NCBI RefSeq assembly: GCF_003596405.1
Contig: NZ_QYUR01000002.1
Location: 2,000,501-2,064,500 of the forward strand
Direction of reading: 5' to 3'
From: Pseudomonas cavernicola
GTDB taxonomy: Bacteria > Pseudomonadota > Gammaproteobacteria > Pseudomonadales > Pseudomonadaceae
DNA length: 64,000 nt
The position numbers and the translations under genes were made by a program. How positions within the stretch are numbered: position 1 is the first letter of the stretch; every line of letters begins with the position of its first letter. The notes under the pieces are model-generated. The model was given only the letters and a program-made list of their open reading frames with translations. It ran no database searches and was not told where the DNA came from. This document shows, one piece after another, positions 6,851 to 19,052 of this stretch.

Positions 6851-8821
6851 TCACAAGCGGAAGTGCCCGACCATACCCTGCAACTCGTTGCTCAAGCTGG
6901 CCAGTTCAATGCTGGACGCCGCGGTGCCTTCCATCGCCAATGACGACTGATCGGCGCTACTGCGAATATTGGTCACGCTACGGTTGATCTCTTCCGCCAC
7001 TGAGCTTTGCTGCTCGGCCGCCGCGGCAATCTGCTGGTTCATCTGATGGATCACCGACACCGCTGCGGCGATGCTGCCCAGCGCACTTTCGGTCTGCAAT
7101 GCATCACTCACGGTCAGCTCAACCAAGGCGCTGCTGCTCTGAATCTGCGTGACGGAGCTCTGCGCACCCTGTTGCAAGGCCGCCACCAAGCGCTCTATTT
7201 CCGCGGTGGATTGCTGCGTGCGCTTGGCCAGCGCTCTCACCTCATCGGCCACCACAGCAAAACCACGGCCCTGCTCGCCTGCACGGGCGGCTTCGATTGC
7301 GGCGTTGAGCGCTAGCAAGTTGGTCTGTTCGGCGACACTTTTGATCACCCCCAGCACGGAACCGATGTTCTGAATTTCCTGGCTGAGGTTCTGGATGCTC
7401 TGGCTGGCCGAGCCGGAAGACACCGACAGCTGTTCGATGCGCGCCATGGTCTGGCGCACCACGTGCTGCCCATTGGCGACCTTGGCGTCCGCCGTCTCCG
7501 CGGCTCCTGCGGCCTCCTCGGCATTACGCGCGACATCGTGCACGGTCGCCGTCATCTGGTTCATCGCGGTGGCCACCTGCTCGGTTTCTTCCTTCTGGTT
7601 GGCGACCTCGGCATTGGTCTGCTCGGTAACTGTCGACAGCGAGCGCGCCGATGAGGCGATCTGGTTGATCCCCGCCTGCAGGCCACTGACCATGCTGCTG
7701 AGACTGGCGGACATCTGCTGCATAGCACTCATCAGCTGGCCGATTTCATCGCGGCCGCGCACTTCGATCTTCGCACTCAGGTCGCCCTCGGCAATCTGCT
7801 TAGCCACGCTGATCACGCTGTGCAACGGCCCGACTATGACCCGAGTAATCAACAAGGAAGCCGCCAGCCCGACCAGCAAGGCCAAGGCCGAAGAGCCGAG
7901 AATCAATACGGAGTTAGCCTTCAGCTCACGTTGCATGGCGGCGTCCTGCTCGGCATAGGCCTGATCGACCTGCTGCACCACTTGCTCGGCGCGCTCATGC
8001 ATTTGTGCATAGACCTGCTGCTCTTTGCTTAGCAGGTCGGTGTATTCGCTCAACTTGCCGCCGAAATTGGTGATATGGCCGCTGACCTCGTTGAGCACGG
8101 TCAGGTAACCCGAGTCTTTCACCGCCGCTTTGAGCTGCTCGGCCAACGCCAGCGCTTCATCGGCCTGGGCGATCTTGCTTGCAGTGACTTCCTCACCGGC
8201 ACTGGCCTTGCGACTCTGCGCCAAGCGCGCGTGCGCCTCGTTCAGCGCCTGCAGCATCAGCCGGGAAACCTGGCTGACCTGATTGGCTTGCGCGATAAAC
8301 TCCGCGCCCCTCTGCCCTTGCGAGTCTTTCAGCTCATAAGCGCCATCATCGGCCAGCCCGGCTTGCAGCAGGTCGAGGTTGTTCGCCACGCTGGTCACCG
8401 ACCAACTGGCCATCTCCAGCGCCAGATCCTTGGCCAGCGCCAGTTCAACAAACTGGTCGAAAGATGCGCGGTACGCGCCGACCGCCTGCTCCACCGCCTC
8501 CATCGCCGGGCGGCTGGCGGGGGACTGGCTCTTCAGCTCGGCACTCAAGGCCAGAATCGACTCGACGCCTTTACGCAGCGCCTCCACCGACTTCGGGTCG
8601 CCGCTCAAGGAGAACGCCTGCTCCTCCAGGCGCACACGCAGCACCGCGCTGTTGATCGCCGACATCTGCTTGAGGCCGTCGAAGCGCTGACTGATGGCTT
8701 GCAGCGAGGCCAGGCCAATCGCCGCCACCACGCCGGTGAGCAGCAAAACCAGGCCGAAACCGGTGCCGAGCTTCTTCGCCATTCCGAGATTGGCAAAACT
8801 GCGTTGCAAGGCGGAAATCAT
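6851..8821 (-). CDS. Methyl-accepting chemotaxis protein with helical bimodular-type sensor domain
   Basis: 656 residues. A first membrane helix (about 16-38) is followed by a roughly 260-residue, almost all-helical periplasmic domain of the size and character of HBM sensors (McpS-like). A second membrane helix lies at about 305-325, then a HAMP domain ([23 protein letters not shown]) and a long cytoplasmic coiled coil. The signalling tip carries [20 protein letters not shown] and [15 protein letters not shown], the contact region for CheA and CheW. There is no obvious C-terminal CheR-docking pentapeptide. HBM receptors often sense organic acids; the ligand here is unknown. It is monocistronic. 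Confidence 0.92.
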   Translation of the reverse strand: MISALQRSFANLGMAKKLGTGFGLVLLLTGVVAAIGLASLQAISQRFDGLKQMSAINSAVLRVRLEEQAFSLSGDPKSVEALRKGVESILALSAELKSQSPASRPAMEAVEQAVGAYRASFDQFVELALAKDLALEMASWSVTSVANNLDLLQAGLADDGAYELKDSQGQRGAEFIAQANQVSQVSRLMLQALNEAHARLAQSRKASAGEEVTASKIAQADEALALAEQLKAAVKDSGYLTVLNEVSGHITNFGGKLSEYTDLLSKEQQVYAQMHERAEQVVQQVDQAYAEQDAAMQRELKANSVLILGSSALALLVGLAASLLITRVIVGPLHSVISVAKQIAEGDLSAKIEVRGRDEIGQLMSAMQQMSASLSSMVSGLQAGINQIASSARSLSTVTEQTNAEVANQKEETEQVATAMNQMTATVHDVARNAEEAAGAAETADAKVANGQHVVRQTMARIEQLSVSSGSASQSIQNLSQEIQNIGSVLGVIKSVAEQTNLLALNAAIEAARAGEQGRGFAVVADEVRALAKRTQQSTAEIERLVAALQQGAQSSVTQIQSSSALVELTVSDALQTESALGSIAAAVSVIHQMNQQIAAAAEQQSSVAEEINRSVTNIRSSADQSSLAMEGTAASSIELASLSNELQGMVGHFRL

Positions 8822-9028
8822 TGCGCTCAGTCCTCTATCGAATGCTAAACGGCATTACCGAACAGCTCTGCCATTCAAGATCCGTGCAGATTTGGGTGAG
8901 ACGCCTTTAAGCACAAGCCTATTCGCCTGGGTGGATGGCAAATAGCTATGCCAGCGTCGTTTTCAGAACAGAGCCCAACCCGTCGTACCAAGCTCGTGGC
9001 GGGCTCAAGCTTGAGACTGAGGTAAGCA

Positions 9029-9046
9029 AGGCGCCCTAAGGCGCCT
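9029..9046 (-). terminator. Weak hairpin downstream of the symporter gene
   Basis: Stem AGGCGCC (9029-9035) / GGCGCCT (9040-9046) with a 4-base loop, 43 bases after the stop of the minus-strand symporter gene. No T-run follows on the minus strand, so it is a weak candidate. Confidence 0.35.
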
Positions 9047-9088
9047 CGTTATGCAGACTTTTGTGCGCTCATTTGTGCACGAAAGGGC

Positions 9089-9973
9089 TCACGCCTCGGC
9101 CGCCAGTTCCTGGCCGTGCAGCTGATTCACCCACCAGCCGAACGCGGCAGCGGTGAAGAACATGATGATGCTGTAGACCGCCGCCGGGATGGCCATGGTC
9201 GAGTTGTTCAGCAGCATCGGGCTCAGCGCCAGGGCGATGGCCAGGGTGCCATTGTGGATGCCGATCTCCATGCCGATGGCAATCGCCTGACGCTGCGACA
9301 ACTTGAGCAGACGCGGTACGTAGTAACCCACCGCCAGGCTGATCAGATTGAAACTGAGTGCCGCGAGACCGACCAAGGGTGCGTACTCGATAAAGGTCTG
9401 CCAGTCCTTGGCCAGCGCCAGCAAGATGATCAGCGCGAGGAACAGCGCCGAGACGATTTTGACCGGCGTCTGCATCCGCTCGGCAAACGCCGGGAACCGA
9501 CTGCGCACTCCCATGCCGATAGCCACCGGCCCGAGCACGATGGCGAACACCTGCAGCACCTTGGCAAATTGCAGCGGAATGGCCTGATCGCCCTGCATAA
9601 AATGCAGCAGCGCGAAATTGACGATCAGCGGCATGGTCAGGATGGCAATCACCGAGTTCACCGCCGTCAGGGTGATATTCAGCGCCACATCGCCATGGGC
9701 CAGGTGGCTATAGAGGTTTGCCGTGGTGCCACCGGGTGAGGCCGCCAGCAGCATCAGCCCCACGGCCAGAGCCGGTTCCAGGCCGAAACCCTTGGCAATG
9801 CAGAAGCACACCAGCGGCAGTAGCAGAATCTGGCAACCCAGGCCGACCAGCACCGGCTTGGGGAATTTGGCCACGCGGGTGAAGTCGGCCAAGGTCAACG
9901 AGAGCCCAAGGCCAAGCATGATGATGCCGAGCGCCATGGGCATGAATAAAGTCAGCAAAGGATTGGCGGTCAT
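9089..9973 (-). CDS. Bile acid:sodium symporter family transporter
   Basis: 294 residues from the ATG at 9973 (MTANPLLTL). A longer frame to 10084 adds a poorly coding 37-residue leader. About 8-10 membrane helices are predicted. SBF-fold features include MLLAASPGGTTANLYSHLA, with the conserved Ser-Pro-Gly-Gly, and EIGIHNGTLAIALA near the C-terminus. Bacterial members move organic anions such as pantoate or bile-acid-like carboxylates with Na+; the substrate here is not known. It follows an SDR gene on the same strand, but a strong terminator at 10091-10126 separates them. Confidence 0.88.
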   Translation of the reverse strand: MTANPLLTLFMPMALGIIMLGLGLSLTLADFTRVAKFPKPVLVGLGCQILLLPLVCFCIAKGFGLEPALAVGLMLLAASPGGTTANLYSHLAHGDVALNITLTAVNSVIAILTMPLIVNFALLHFMQGDQAIPLQFAKVLQVFAIVLGPVAIGMGVRSRFPAFAERMQTPVKIVSALFLALIILLALAKDWQTFIEYAPLVGLAALSFNLISLAVGYYVPRLLKLSQRQAIAIGMEIGIHNGTLAIALALSPMLLNNSTMAIPAAVYSIIMFFTAAAFGWWVNQLHGQELAAEA

Positions 9974-10090
9974 TCTTATTCTTCTCTGTATGAACAGCCG
10001 GGGAGGATAGATCAGCTTGGATTCTGCGCAACCTGGCGGGCTAACGACAGTGGCTTTGCGCGCCAGAATATTGAATGGCGGCAACGGCAG

Positions 10091-10126
10091 GCAAAATAAA
10101 GGCGCCCACAGGCGCCTTTATTTTGC
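10091..10126 (-). terminator. Strong hairpin with perfect 16-bp arms downstream of the SDR gene
   Basis: GCAAAATAAAGGCGCC (10091-10106) and its exact inverse (10111-10126) flank a 4-base loop. The GC core with A-rich and T-rich outer arms makes it a bidirectional intrinsic terminator. It should end the minus-strand SDR transcript before the symporter gene. Confidence 0.88.
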
Positions 10127-10145
10127 ACGATAGTCCGAACGCCAC

Positions 10146-10907
10146 TCAGATCGCCGTAGCCCCGCCATCCACTGCCAGCGCATGACCGGTGGTGAAGGCT
10201 GCGCCATCGCAGCACAGATACAGCACCGCCGCGGCGATTTCCTCGACCTTGCCGATGCGCCCAACCGGGTGCATGGCCGCCGCAAACTCGGCCTTCTTCG
10301 GATCAGCCTCATACGCGCGGCGGAACATGTCGGTGTCGATCACCGCCGGACATACCGCGTTGACGCGGATTTTCTTCTTCGCGTACTCGATGGCGGCGGA
10401 TTTGGTCAGGCCGATCACCGCATGCTTGGAGGCGCTGTAGATGCTCATCTTCGGTGCCGCACCGAGGCCAGCGACCGACGCAGTGTTGACGATGGCACCG
10501 CCACCCTGAGCCAACAGCAGTGGCAGCTGGTGCTTCATGCACAGCCACACGCCTTTGACGTTGACGCCCATGATCGCGTCGAACTCCGCCTCACTACCTT
10601 CCGCCAGCCTGCCCTTTTCGATCTCGATGCCAGCGTTGTTGAAGGCATAGTCCAGGCGACCGTACGCCGCGACTACGCCGTCCATCAACGCCTTGACCTC
10701 CGCGTCCCTGGTCACGTCACAGCGGATGAACGTTGCGTCGCCACCGGCTGCGCGGATCAATGCAGCCGTGCCTTCACCGCCCGCTGCATCGACATCGGAA
10801 ATCACTACCTTGAGGCCTTCGGCAGCGAAAGCTTGTGCGGTCGCGCGGCCAATACCGGCGGCACCGCCAGTTACCAAGGCAACCTGGCCGGAGAAGGTCA
10901 TGCTCAT
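10146..10907 (-). CDS. Short-chain dehydrogenase/reductase
   Basis: 253 residues, classical SDR. The cofactor loop is TGGAAGIGRA (about residues 14-23), the acidic residue after strand 2 (SDVDAAG) suggests NAD(H), the structural motif is NNAG, and the catalytic Ser (NTASVAG) and YxxxK (YSASKHA) are intact. The C-terminal VNAVCPAVIDTDMF is typical. Substrate unknown. An alternative start two codons in (10901) cannot be excluded. A Tyr-Lys-competent enzyme, it is transcribed alone and ended by the hairpin at 10091-10126. Confidence 0.88.
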   Translation of the reverse strand: MSMTFSGQVALVTGGAAGIGRATAQAFAAEGLKVVISDVDAAGGEGTAALIRAAGGDATFIRCDVTRDAEVKALMDGVVAAYGRLDYAFNNAGIEIEKGRLAEGSEAEFDAIMGVNVKGVWLCMKHQLPLLLAQGGGAIVNTASVAGLGAAPKMSIYSASKHAVIGLTKSAAIEYAKKKIRVNAVCPAVIDTDMFRRAYEADPKKAEFAAAMHPVGRIGKVEEIAAAVLYLCCDGAAFTTGHALAVDGGATAI

Positions 10908-11138
10908 CTATCTGTCCTCTGAAGCAATGGGGGTCGATTCGCGCTCAGTCTAGTCACGACGAAGAATGACGTGGCAGCACTATTACAAGCCGCGCTATGG
11001 GCTTATCCAAAAAAATGATAAAGCCCCAGGCTGCTCCATCATCCAGATGGATAAAGCCCCATTCCGCGATTCGCCAAGCCTTGCTCGATTGTGCACAGAG
11101 GTTTATCACAGAAACTTTCCCGCCATTGAGTGCCTGCC

Positions 11139-12146
11139 ATGCCTGCCCAACTCAACCGTCAGTTCCTCCTCGCACAGCGCCCGGTCGGCTTGCCGAGCCG
11201 CGAAACCTTCAGCTACGTGGAAAACCCGCTGGGCGAACCTGGCCCCGGGCAAATTCTGGTCAAGAATGAATACCTGTCCCTCGATCCAGCCATGCGCGGC
11301 TGGATGAACGATGCCAAATCTTATATTCCGCCAGTCGCCATCGGCGAAGTGATGCGCGCGCTGGGCGTCGGCAAAGTCATCGCCTCGCAGAACCCGAACT
11401 TCGCCGTCGGCGATTACGTCAACGGCGCCCTGGGCGTGCAGGACTACTTCCTCGGCGAGCCAAAAGGCTTCTATACCGTCGACCCCAATCGCGCCCCGCT
11501 GCCGCTGTATCTCTCGGCCCTGGGCATGACCGGCATGACCGCCTACTTCGCCCTGCTTGACGTCGGCCAGCCGAAAGCCGGTGACACCGTGGTGATTTCC
11601 GGCGCCGCCGGCGCGGTCGGCAGCGTGGTCGGGCAGATTGCCAAGATCAAAGGCTGCCGCGTGATCGGAATCGCTGGCGGAGCGGTGAAATGCAAACTAC
11701 TGATCGACGAATTCGGCTTCGACGGCGTCATCGACTACAAGAACGAAGACGTCTACGCCGGTCTCAAGCGCGAGTGCCCGAAAGGTGTCGATGTGTATTT
11801 CGATAACGTCGGCGGCGACATTCTCGACGCCGTACTGACCCGCATCGCTCCCAAGGCCCGCATCGTGATCTGCGGCGCAATCAGCCAGTACAACAACAAG
11901 GAAGCGGTGAAAGGCCCAGCCAACTATCTCTCGCTGCTGGTAAACCGTGCGCGAATGGAAGGCTTCGTGGTGATGGACTATGCCGCACAATTCGCTGATG
12001 CCGCGAAAGAAATGGGCGGCTGGATGGCCAGCGGCCAACTGAAGAGCAAGGAAGACATCGTCGAAGGCCTGCAAACCTTCCCGGAAACCTTGTTGAAACT
12101 GTTCAGTGGGGAAAACTTCGGCAAGCTGGTGTTGAAAGTCAGCTAA
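11139..12146 (+). CDS. NADP-dependent oxidoreductase, MDR superfamily (CurA/YncB/leukotriene-B4-dehydrogenase type)
   Basis: 335 residues. The zinc-independent MDR pattern is clear: N-terminal KNEYLSLDPAMRGWMND, the GMTGMTAYFALLDVG segment, the nucleotide-binding loop SGAAGAVGSVVGQIAKIKGC (about residues 150-170) and FDNVGGDILDAVL. Such enzymes reduce the alpha-beta double bond of enones with NADPH. The start could also be a GTG at 11130; neither has a strong ribosome binding site, and I chose the ATG. It ends just before a good terminator. Confidence 0.87.
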   Translation: MPAQLNRQFLLAQRPVGLPSRETFSYVENPLGEPGPGQILVKNEYLSLDPAMRGWMNDAKSYIPPVAIGEVMRALGVGKVIASQNPNFAVGDYVNGALGVQDYFLGEPKGFYTVDPNRAPLPLYLSALGMTGMTAYFALLDVGQPKAGDTVVISGAAGAVGSVVGQIAKIKGCRVIGIAGGAVKCKLLIDEFGFDGVIDYKNEDVYAGLKRECPKGVDVYFDNVGGDILDAVLTRIAPKARIVICGAISQYNNKEAVKGPANYLSLLVNRARMEGFVVMDYAAQFADAAKEMGGWMASGQLKSKEDIVEGLQTFPETLLKLFSGENFGKLVLKVS

Positions 12147-12161
12147 ACCTGCGTGACAAAC

Positions 12162-12196
12162 AAAAAGGGCAGTCTTCAAAAGACTGACCTTTTTTA
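12162..12196 (+). terminator. Rho-independent terminator after the MDR oxidoreductase
   Basis: Stem CAGTCTT (12170-12176) / AAGACTG (12180-12186), extended by GG/CC, followed by six T; an A-run precedes the stem. It lies 16 bases after the stop and also faces the minus-strand lipoprotein gene, so it may serve both. Confidence 0.88.
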
Positions 12197-12220
12197 TTCA
12201 ACCAGAGCGTTAAAGCCCGA

Positions 12221-12808
12221 TCACTTATATTTAGCGTTAAACGCCTGGATCGCCTTTTCAGGCTTCTTCTCTTCTTTGGCCAGGACGTAAACGACACGTT
12301 CACCTTTGGGGCCACCGCCGACATCTACATAGCTAAAGGTTGGCTCGCCAATCTTGGCCATATCGACCATGTCGCCGTAACGGCTGAACACATAAATCAC
12401 CTGTTCTTCGCGAATCTCGCCATAGAACGGGTAAGCCGGGGCGATGCTGACATTCCACAGGCGACTGGCGGCAATGGCATTCAAGTCTTTGCTTTGATCT
12501 TCAGCAGCCAAAGCTAAAACGATGTTACGGTCGAAATTGTCTTTCTTGCCTAGCGGCTTGGTGTAAGGCGCTTTGCCGGTTTGCAGGAACTGGTTGAACA
12601 CCGCGTAACTATCAAACAGGTACAGCTCGCTTTCCGTACGAACCTGATACCAATCAGTATTATCGAGCGCCACGTCGACTGCTTTGCTACTTGCCGGCTT
12701 GCTAGTAGTAGTTGCAGGTGTGGGCGTATTCGTACTGCACGCGGCCATTGCGGCGGCGAGCAAAGCGATAGATATGGGTTTGGCAAAACGCGGTTTGATG
12801 AAAAACAT
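12221..12808 (-). CDS. Lipoprotein of unknown function
   Basis: 195 residues. A signal peptide (about 1-23) ends in a lipobox-like AMAAC followed by STNTPTPATTT, a Thr/Pro-rich linker. The rest is a compact domain with no motif I recognise; notable stretches are TDWYQVRTESELYLFDSYAVF and a Gly-rich VDVGGGPKGERVVYV. It is probably anchored in the outer membrane facing the periplasm, since the residue after the Cys is Ser. No operon partners; convergent with the MDR gene. Confidence 0.75.
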   Translation of the reverse strand: MFFIKPRFAKPISIALLAAAMAACSTNTPTPATTTSKPASSKAVDVALDNTDWYQVRTESELYLFDSYAVFNQFLQTGKAPYTKPLGKKDNFDRNIVLALAAEDQSKDLNAIAASRLWNVSIAPAYPFYGEIREEQVIYVFSRYGDMVDMAKIGEPTFSYVDVGGGPKGERVVYVLAKEEKKPEKAIQAFNAKYK

Positions 12809-12934
12809 AGCAACTCCTGCTCAAGAAAACACTGGCTTGCAAAACTGCCCGAGTTCCGTGACGGAGGAATTAAATCTTTATGTATGAATGATGACAGCCG
12901 TGGCTCCCGCCTGCGTGGAAGCCCAGCGCCAGGC

Positions 12935-13633
12935 TTACGCCAGTTCCGCGACCACTGCCGCCAAGGCCTGCGCCGGGTTGGCTGCTTGGCTGATGGGGCG
13001 ACCGATCACCAGATAGTCGGAGCCGGCTTCCAGCGCCTGACGAGGCGTGAGGATGCGGCGCTGATCGTCCTGCGCACTGCCGGCGGGACGAATCCCCGGC
13101 GTGACCAATTGCAGCCCCGGGTACGCAGCTTTCAGCGCCTGCGCTTCCTGGGCCGAACACACCAGGCCGTCCATCCCGGCTTTTGCCGCCAAACCAGCCA
13201 AGCGCAGCACCTGCTCCTGCGGCTCGATATCCAAGCCGATGCCGGCCAGATCCTCGCGCTCCATGCTGGTCAGCACAGTGACACCGATCAGCAACGGCTT
13301 CGGTCCATTGAACTTATCGAGGGTTTCGCGGCACGCGGCCATCATGCGCAAACCACCGGAGCAGTGCACGTTGACCATCCACACGCCCATCTCGGCCGCC
13401 GCTTTCACCGCCATTGCCGTGGTGTTCGGGATGTCGTGAAATTTCAGGTCAAGGAATACGTCGAAACCCTTGTCGCGCAAGGTCGTGACGATGTCCGACG
13501 CGCAACTGGTGAACAACTCCTTGCCGACCTTGACCCGGCACAGCCGCGGATCCAGCTGATCAGCCAGCTTCAACGCGGCTTCGCGAGTGGGGAAATCCAG
13601 GGCGACGATGATAGGAGTCTGGCAGGCGGACAT
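12935..13633 (-). CDS. pyrF: Orotidine 5'-phosphate decarboxylase
   Basis: 232 residues. This enzyme converts OMP to UMP, the last step of de novo pyrimidine synthesis, in the cytoplasm. Signature segments are VALDFPT at the N-terminus, the catalytic [11 protein letters not shown] (Asp-Lys-x-x-Asp triad, about residues 60-70), [10 protein letters not shown], and the phosphate-gripping C-terminal [17 protein letters not shown] and DYLVIGRPI. The frame continues to 13729, but the conserved protein begins at MSACQTP (ATG 13633). It is a single gene. Confidence 0.95.
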   Translation of the reverse strand: MSACQTPIIVALDFPTREAALKLADQLDPRLCRVKVGKELFTSCASDIVTTLRDKGFDVFLDLKFHDIPNTTAMAVKAAAEMGVWMVNVHCSGGLRMMAACRETLDKFNGPKPLLIGVTVLTSMEREDLAGIGLDIEPQEQVLRLAGLAAKAGMDGLVCSAQEAQALKAAYPGLQLVTPGIRPAGSAQDDQRRILTPRQALEAGSDYLVIGRPISQAANPAQALAAVVAELA

Positions 13634-13765
13634 GGTCGGGCTCTCAGGCAAGTCGAAATCGGCGCGCATTGTAGCGCAAGCGCCCGCGTCGCTGCTTATC
13701 CGGCGATCAGAGATAGTAGGCCAACCCAACGACCAAGTAGACGCAACATGCTGCCGCGCGCCTCG

Positions 13766-13906
13766 CTAAGCCAAATGATGCAAAGCAAAGGCAGTCATAA
13801 AACCCGCCAGGGTGATCAAACCGGTCAATGCATGGGGGCTCTCGAATGCCTGAGGGATGCGCGTATCGACCAACATGCACAACACCGCCCCCGCTTGGGA
13901 GGCGAG
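13766..13906 (-). pseudogene. Remnant of a ZIP-family metal transporter (C-terminal fragment)
   Basis: A 46-codon open stretch between two stops reads AGAVLCMLVDTRIPQAFES followed by HALTGLITLAGFMTAFALHHL. This matches the last two membrane helices of ZIP-type transporters, which carry a conserved V(D/E)xxIPEA motif; here the usual Glu of IPEA is Gln. There is no start codon or ribosome binding site at the upstream end, and the rest of the gene is absent. It lies in a 372-bp gap between pyrF and the first TyrR-type gene. Confidence 0.5.
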
Positions 13907-14005
13907 CTATCGGCTCGACTGAGTACACCGGTTTGGCCAAGCGTGGGTCAGAGCGGGCATACTGACCCACGTTTCCGCCTACTACTTACTGTTCAGTTTC
14001 CCTGC

Positions 14006-15541
<1,536 letters not shown>

Positions 15542-15680
15542 ACCCTGCCAATTGACCAGTCGACCCGCCAAACGCGCGTCCCTGTTGGGACGGTGGATTC
15601 ATTCGCCTATTTCAAGTCCGCGAGCGAATTCATTGGCTATTTACCCGTTAGTTAAATGTTGAACAGGGCTGCCGATCTTC

Positions 15681-15743
15681 GTAGGAGCGAGCTTACTCGC
15701 GAAGCCCTTCAAGCAAAAGCGTCGCGAGCAAGCTCGCTCCTAC
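15681..15743. repeat. REP-like palindrome pair, GTAGGAGCGAGC type (copy A)
   Basis: GTAGGAGCGAGCTTACTCGC at 15681 is inverted at the right end (GCTCGCTCCTAC to 15743), with the loop text AAGCCCTTCAAGCAAAAGC between. A near-identical loop occurs in the element at 24598, which also follows a TyrR-type gene. Confidence 0.85.
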
Positions 15744-15759
15744 AGGGTTTGCGCTACCC

Positions 15760-15824
15760 GTAAGAGCGGGCCATGCTCGCGAAAGCCTCTCAAGCAAAAA
15801 CTCGCGGGCATGGCCCGCCACTAC
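15760..15824. repeat. REP-like palindrome pair, GTAAGAGCGGGC type (copy B)
   Basis: A second element 16 bases after copy A. Arms GTAAGAGCGGGCCATGCTCG and CGGGCATGGCCCGC...CTAC are imperfect inverses around a CAAGCAAAAA loop. Confidence 0.75.
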
Positions 15825-15889
15825 AATGCGACCACCCTCCTGCCGCCGTCAGCCAGTACCCCATGCAAGTGACGAAAAGCTCCGCTGGA

Positions 15890-17575
15890 TCAAACGCGGA
15901 CATTCCGTGCCGGCGAATTTGTTCGTTGGCGAGTTTCCCAGTTGGCCGCCAGGCCGACCGGTGCCTCCGACGGGGGCAGTTGCCTGCGCCCGCGCACCAG
16001 GTCGGAGGCGCGCTCGGCCAGCATGATGGTGGGCGCATTGAGGTTGCCGTTTGGCTCGGTGGGGAACACCGACGAGTCGATCACCCGCAAACCCTCGATG
16101 CCCCGCACGCGTAGCTCGGAATCGACCACCGCCATGTCGTCCTCGCCCATGCGGCACGAGCCGCAAGGATGGTAGGTGCTCTCCAGGTTCTCACGGACGA
16201 AGGCGTCGATCTCTGCATCGCTGTTCACCTGCGGCCCGGGCGCGATCTCGCCGTCGCGGAAGCGGTCCATCGCCGGCTGGCCGATGATTTCCCGGGTCAG
16301 GCGCACGCAGCGGCGGAAGCCCTCGCGGTCCTCTTCGCGTTGCAGGTAGTTGAAGCGGATCTCTGGATGCTCGTAGGGGTCCGCCGAGCGGACCCGCACA
16401 TGGCCGCGGCTCTTGGGTTTGTTCGGCCCAGTGAGAACCATGAAACCGTGGCCCTTGATCGGTTTCTTGCCGTCGTAGCGCATCGCCGCGGGCAGGAAGT
16501 GGAACTGGATATCCGGCCAGCGCAGCCCCTGCTCGGAGCGGATGAAGCCACCGGCCTCGAAGTGGTTGGTCGCCCCCAGTCCGTCCTTGAACAGTAGCCA
16601 GCGCAGACCGATCAGCAGCTTGCTTAGCGGGTCCATCTTGCTGTTCAGCGTCACTGGTTCCTTGCAGCCGAACTGAATATAGATCTCCGCGTGATCCTGC
16701 AGGTTTTCCCCCACGCCGGGGAGCTCGTGCCTGACCTCGACCCCGGCTTTCCTGAGCACCTCGAGCGGTCCGATGCCGGAGCGTTGCAGCAAGTGCGGTG
16801 AACCGATGGGCCCGGCCGACACCAGGATTTCGCGGTTGCAGTAAACCTTCTGGGTTTCGCCTTCACAGTCGTATTCGATGCCCACCGCGCGTTTGCCTTC
16901 GAGGATGATCCGGCGCGTCATCGCCTTGGTTACCACCGTCAGGTTAGGGCGCCCCATGGCCGGCCGCAGGTAGGCATTGGCGGTGGAGCAGCGCACACCA
17001 TCCTTGACCGTCATGTGCATGGCGCCGAAGCCTTCCTGCATGAAGCCGTTGGTATCGTCGGTCTTGATGTAGCCGGCCTCGGCCCCCGCCTCGACCCAGG
17101 CCCCGTACAGCGGGTTCTGCATGTTGTTGCCGTTGTTGGTGTGCAGCGGGCCGGCATCGCCGCGATACTGGTCGCCCCCGGCACTGAAGCTCTCGGCACG
17201 CTTGAAGTACGGCAGGCAGTTGCGATAGCCCCAGTCGCGGGCGCCGAGTTCCTCCCACTCGTCGAAGTCGTAGGCGTGCCCGCGGATGTAAACCAGGCCG
17301 TTGATCGACGACGAGCCGCCCAGGACCTTGCCTCTCGGGCAATGGATCCGCCGCCCGTCGAGGTAGGTCTCTGGCTCGGTCTCGTAACGCCAGTTGTATT
17401 TCTTGGTGTTCATCGGGATAGAAAAAGCACTCGGCATCTGGATCACCACACTGCGATCGCTGCCGCCGAATTCCAGAACCAGGACCGAAGTGCCTGCATC
17501 TTCGCTCAGACGGTTGGCCAGCACGCAGCCGGCAGAACCCGCACCGATGATGATGTAGTCGTAATGCTCATTCAT
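15890..17575 (-). CDS. GMC-family FAD-dependent alcohol dehydrogenase (choline-dehydrogenase-like)
   Basis: 561 residues. The ADP-binding loop [17 protein letters not shown] is at the N-terminus. The GMC signature regions [20 protein letters not shown] (about residues 85-104) and [16 protein letters not shown] are present. The C-terminal active site has THP-like [10 protein letters not shown] and the conserved [20 protein letters not shown], with catalytic His and Asn. It oxidises an alcohol to an aldehyde and passes electrons to the respiratory chain or oxygen. The ATG at 17575 overlaps the transporter stop by 8 bases, so the two genes are translationally coupled. It is the last gene of the operon reading down from 21907. 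Confidence 0.9.
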   Translation of the reverse strand: MNEHYDYIIIGAGSAGCVLANRLSEDAGTSVLVLEFGGSDRSVVIQMPSAFSIPMNTKKYNWRYETEPETYLDGRRIHCPRGKVLGGSSSINGLVYIRGHAYDFDEWEELGARDWGYRNCLPYFKRAESFSAGGDQYRGDAGPLHTNNGNNMQNPLYGAWVEAGAEAGYIKTDDTNGFMQEGFGAMHMTVKDGVRCSTANAYLRPAMGRPNLTVVTKAMTRRIILEGKRAVGIEYDCEGETQKVYCNREILVSAGPIGSPHLLQRSGIGPLEVLRKAGVEVRHELPGVGENLQDHAEIYIQFGCKEPVTLNSKMDPLSKLLIGLRWLLFKDGLGATNHFEAGGFIRSEQGLRWPDIQFHFLPAAMRYDGKKPIKGHGFMVLTGPNKPKSRGHVRVRSADPYEHPEIRFNYLQREEDREGFRRCVRLTREIIGQPAMDRFRDGEIAPGPQVNSDAEIDAFVRENLESTYHPCGSCRMGEDDMAVVDSELRVRGIEGLRVIDSSVFPTEPNGNLNAPTIMLAERASDLVRGRRQLPPSEAPVGLAANWETRQRTNSPARNVRV

Positions 17576-19049
17576 TGCTGTAGCCCCTTGCTTTGAGGTC
17601 GAGCACCTCGGTCTTGCCGTCATGGCGCTTTGGGTAGGCACCCCAGCCCATCCGCTCAGCCAGCACCCGGGTCAACACGTAGTGGACGACGCCGGCGAGC
17701 AGGCAGGACGGCAACGAGGCGGTAACGAAGGTGAACAGCGTGGTATTGGCCAGCGTCTGCGGGTTGAACACCAGCACATAGATGCCGAAGCCGACCGCCA
17801 GCGCCACCAGGGCGATGGGGTTGAAGCCCTTCCAGTAGCGGTACGGCGACTGCTGCTCGGGGGCGTACAGGTGGCGCAGGTTCATGCGCTGGCGGCGCAG
17901 GAAGAAGTAGTCGGCGATGCCGATGCCGGCCAGCGCACTGTTCAGGGCCGAGGTCCACACCAGGAAGATGAAGAAGCCATCGTAGATGCCCGGCGCGAAG
18001 CAGACGATCAGCGCCGGCACCACGCAGAACAGCAGCACCAGCAGTTCCCAGTTCATCTCCCGGAGCTTCTTCCCGGCGAGCTGGCGCAGGCCGACGATCG
18101 AGGTGTAGAGGATATTGATCATACTGGTCACGTTGGCAAAGGCCACGAACCCCAGGGCGATGACACCGAAAGCGATGCCACCGATATGGGTCATCCACAC
18201 GGTCGGGTCACTGTTGCCGAGCGCGGCGGCGGCCAGCAGGCCTACTACCTCACCCAGTGAAGCGGCGCCGAAGATGCCGATGATGTTCGGCCAGAACGCG
18301 GTCCTTTCGTTCTTGCTCAGCCTGGCCAGGTTGCCGACGTAGGGCCACCAGGAAAAGCCGGCCGCCATGTTCACTTCCACTGCGATCATGAAGTTAACGC
18401 GCTTATCCGCGAAGGGCGCATCCAGGGCCGGCATCGCCATCAGCTCGGCGAAGGAGTGCTTGCTGAGGATCATGTAGAGCATTACGCCCATGATGATGAC
18501 CAGCGCCGGGGCGACTATGGTGTTGAACACCTTGATCGAGGTGGGGCCCTTGGCGACCACGAAGCCGGTCAGCAGAATGGCGACGAAGCCCGAGGCCAGG
18601 ACCAGCCAACCATTCGGGTCGGTCTGATGCTCCGCGACCAGACCAGCCAGGCCGTCGATCGAGCGCCCGAACATCAGCCCCAGCACGGCCAGCCAACCCA
18701 TGGTCAGGAACACCACCGCGAGCACATAGACCAGTCGGCTGCCATTGCTGCCGAACATGCTGCGCAGGAAGGTGAACTGCTCGGTGCCATACTTGCCACA
18801 CGGCACGCAGGTCGAGAAGGTCGCCAACAGCACACCGAGAATGTTGCCGATGACGATGGCGGCGATGCCCTCCATGGGACCGACGAACAGCGCCGTGGCG
18901 CCACCGATCAGGAAGGCCCAGGTGGCGATGGCCAGGGCCGAGTTGGCGTAGGTGAACTCCCAGAAACCCCACATCCGCTCCGAGGGCAACAGCGGGGTAT
19001 CGCCGCGCTCCGCCTCGAGGCTATGGTCGACTTGCTCATGCTTGGCCAT
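17568..19049 (-). CDS. NCS1-family permease (cytosine/purine/hydantoin transporter type)
   Basis: 493 residues with about 12 membrane helices. N-terminal [22 protein letters not shown] and the Gly-rich [14 protein letters not shown] are typical of NCS1 permeases, as are [16 protein letters not shown] and the substrate-region segment [29 protein letters not shown] helix (read as several short motifs). These inner-membrane symporters take up nucleobases, hydantoins, thiamine precursors or related N-rich compounds. A 57-residue membrane protein ends 3 bases before it, and the GMC oxidoreductase overlaps its end, so it is the uptake step of this operon. Confidence 0.88.
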   Translation of the reverse strand: MAKHEQVDHSLEAERGDTPLLPSERMWGFWEFTYANSALAIATWAFLIGGATALFVGPMEGIAAIVIGNILGVLLATFSTCVPCGKYGTEQFTFLRSMFGSNGSRLVYVLAVVFLTMGWLAVLGLMFGRSIDGLAGLVAEHQTDPNGWLVLASGFVAILLTGFVVAKGPTSIKVFNTIVAPALVIIMGVMLYMILSKHSFAELMAMPALDAPFADKRVNFMIAVEVNMAAGFSWWPYVGNLARLSKNERTAFWPNIIGIFGAASLGEVVGLLAAAALGNSDPTVWMTHIGGIAFGVIALGFVAFANVTSMINILYTSIVGLRQLAGKKLREMNWELLVLLFCVVPALIVCFAPGIYDGFFIFLVWTSALNSALAGIGIADYFFLRRQRMNLRHLYAPEQQSPYRYWKGFNPIALVALAVGFGIYVLVFNPQTLANTTLFTFVTASLPSCLLAGVVHYVLTRVLAERMGWGAYPKRHDGKTEVLDLKARGYSNE

Positions 19050-19052
19050 GGC

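Noticed and set aside
12581..14005. Long N-terminal extension of the first TyrR-type frame
   Set aside because: It covers pyrF and intergenic DNA on the other strand; homology starts at MRIHVTF (14006).
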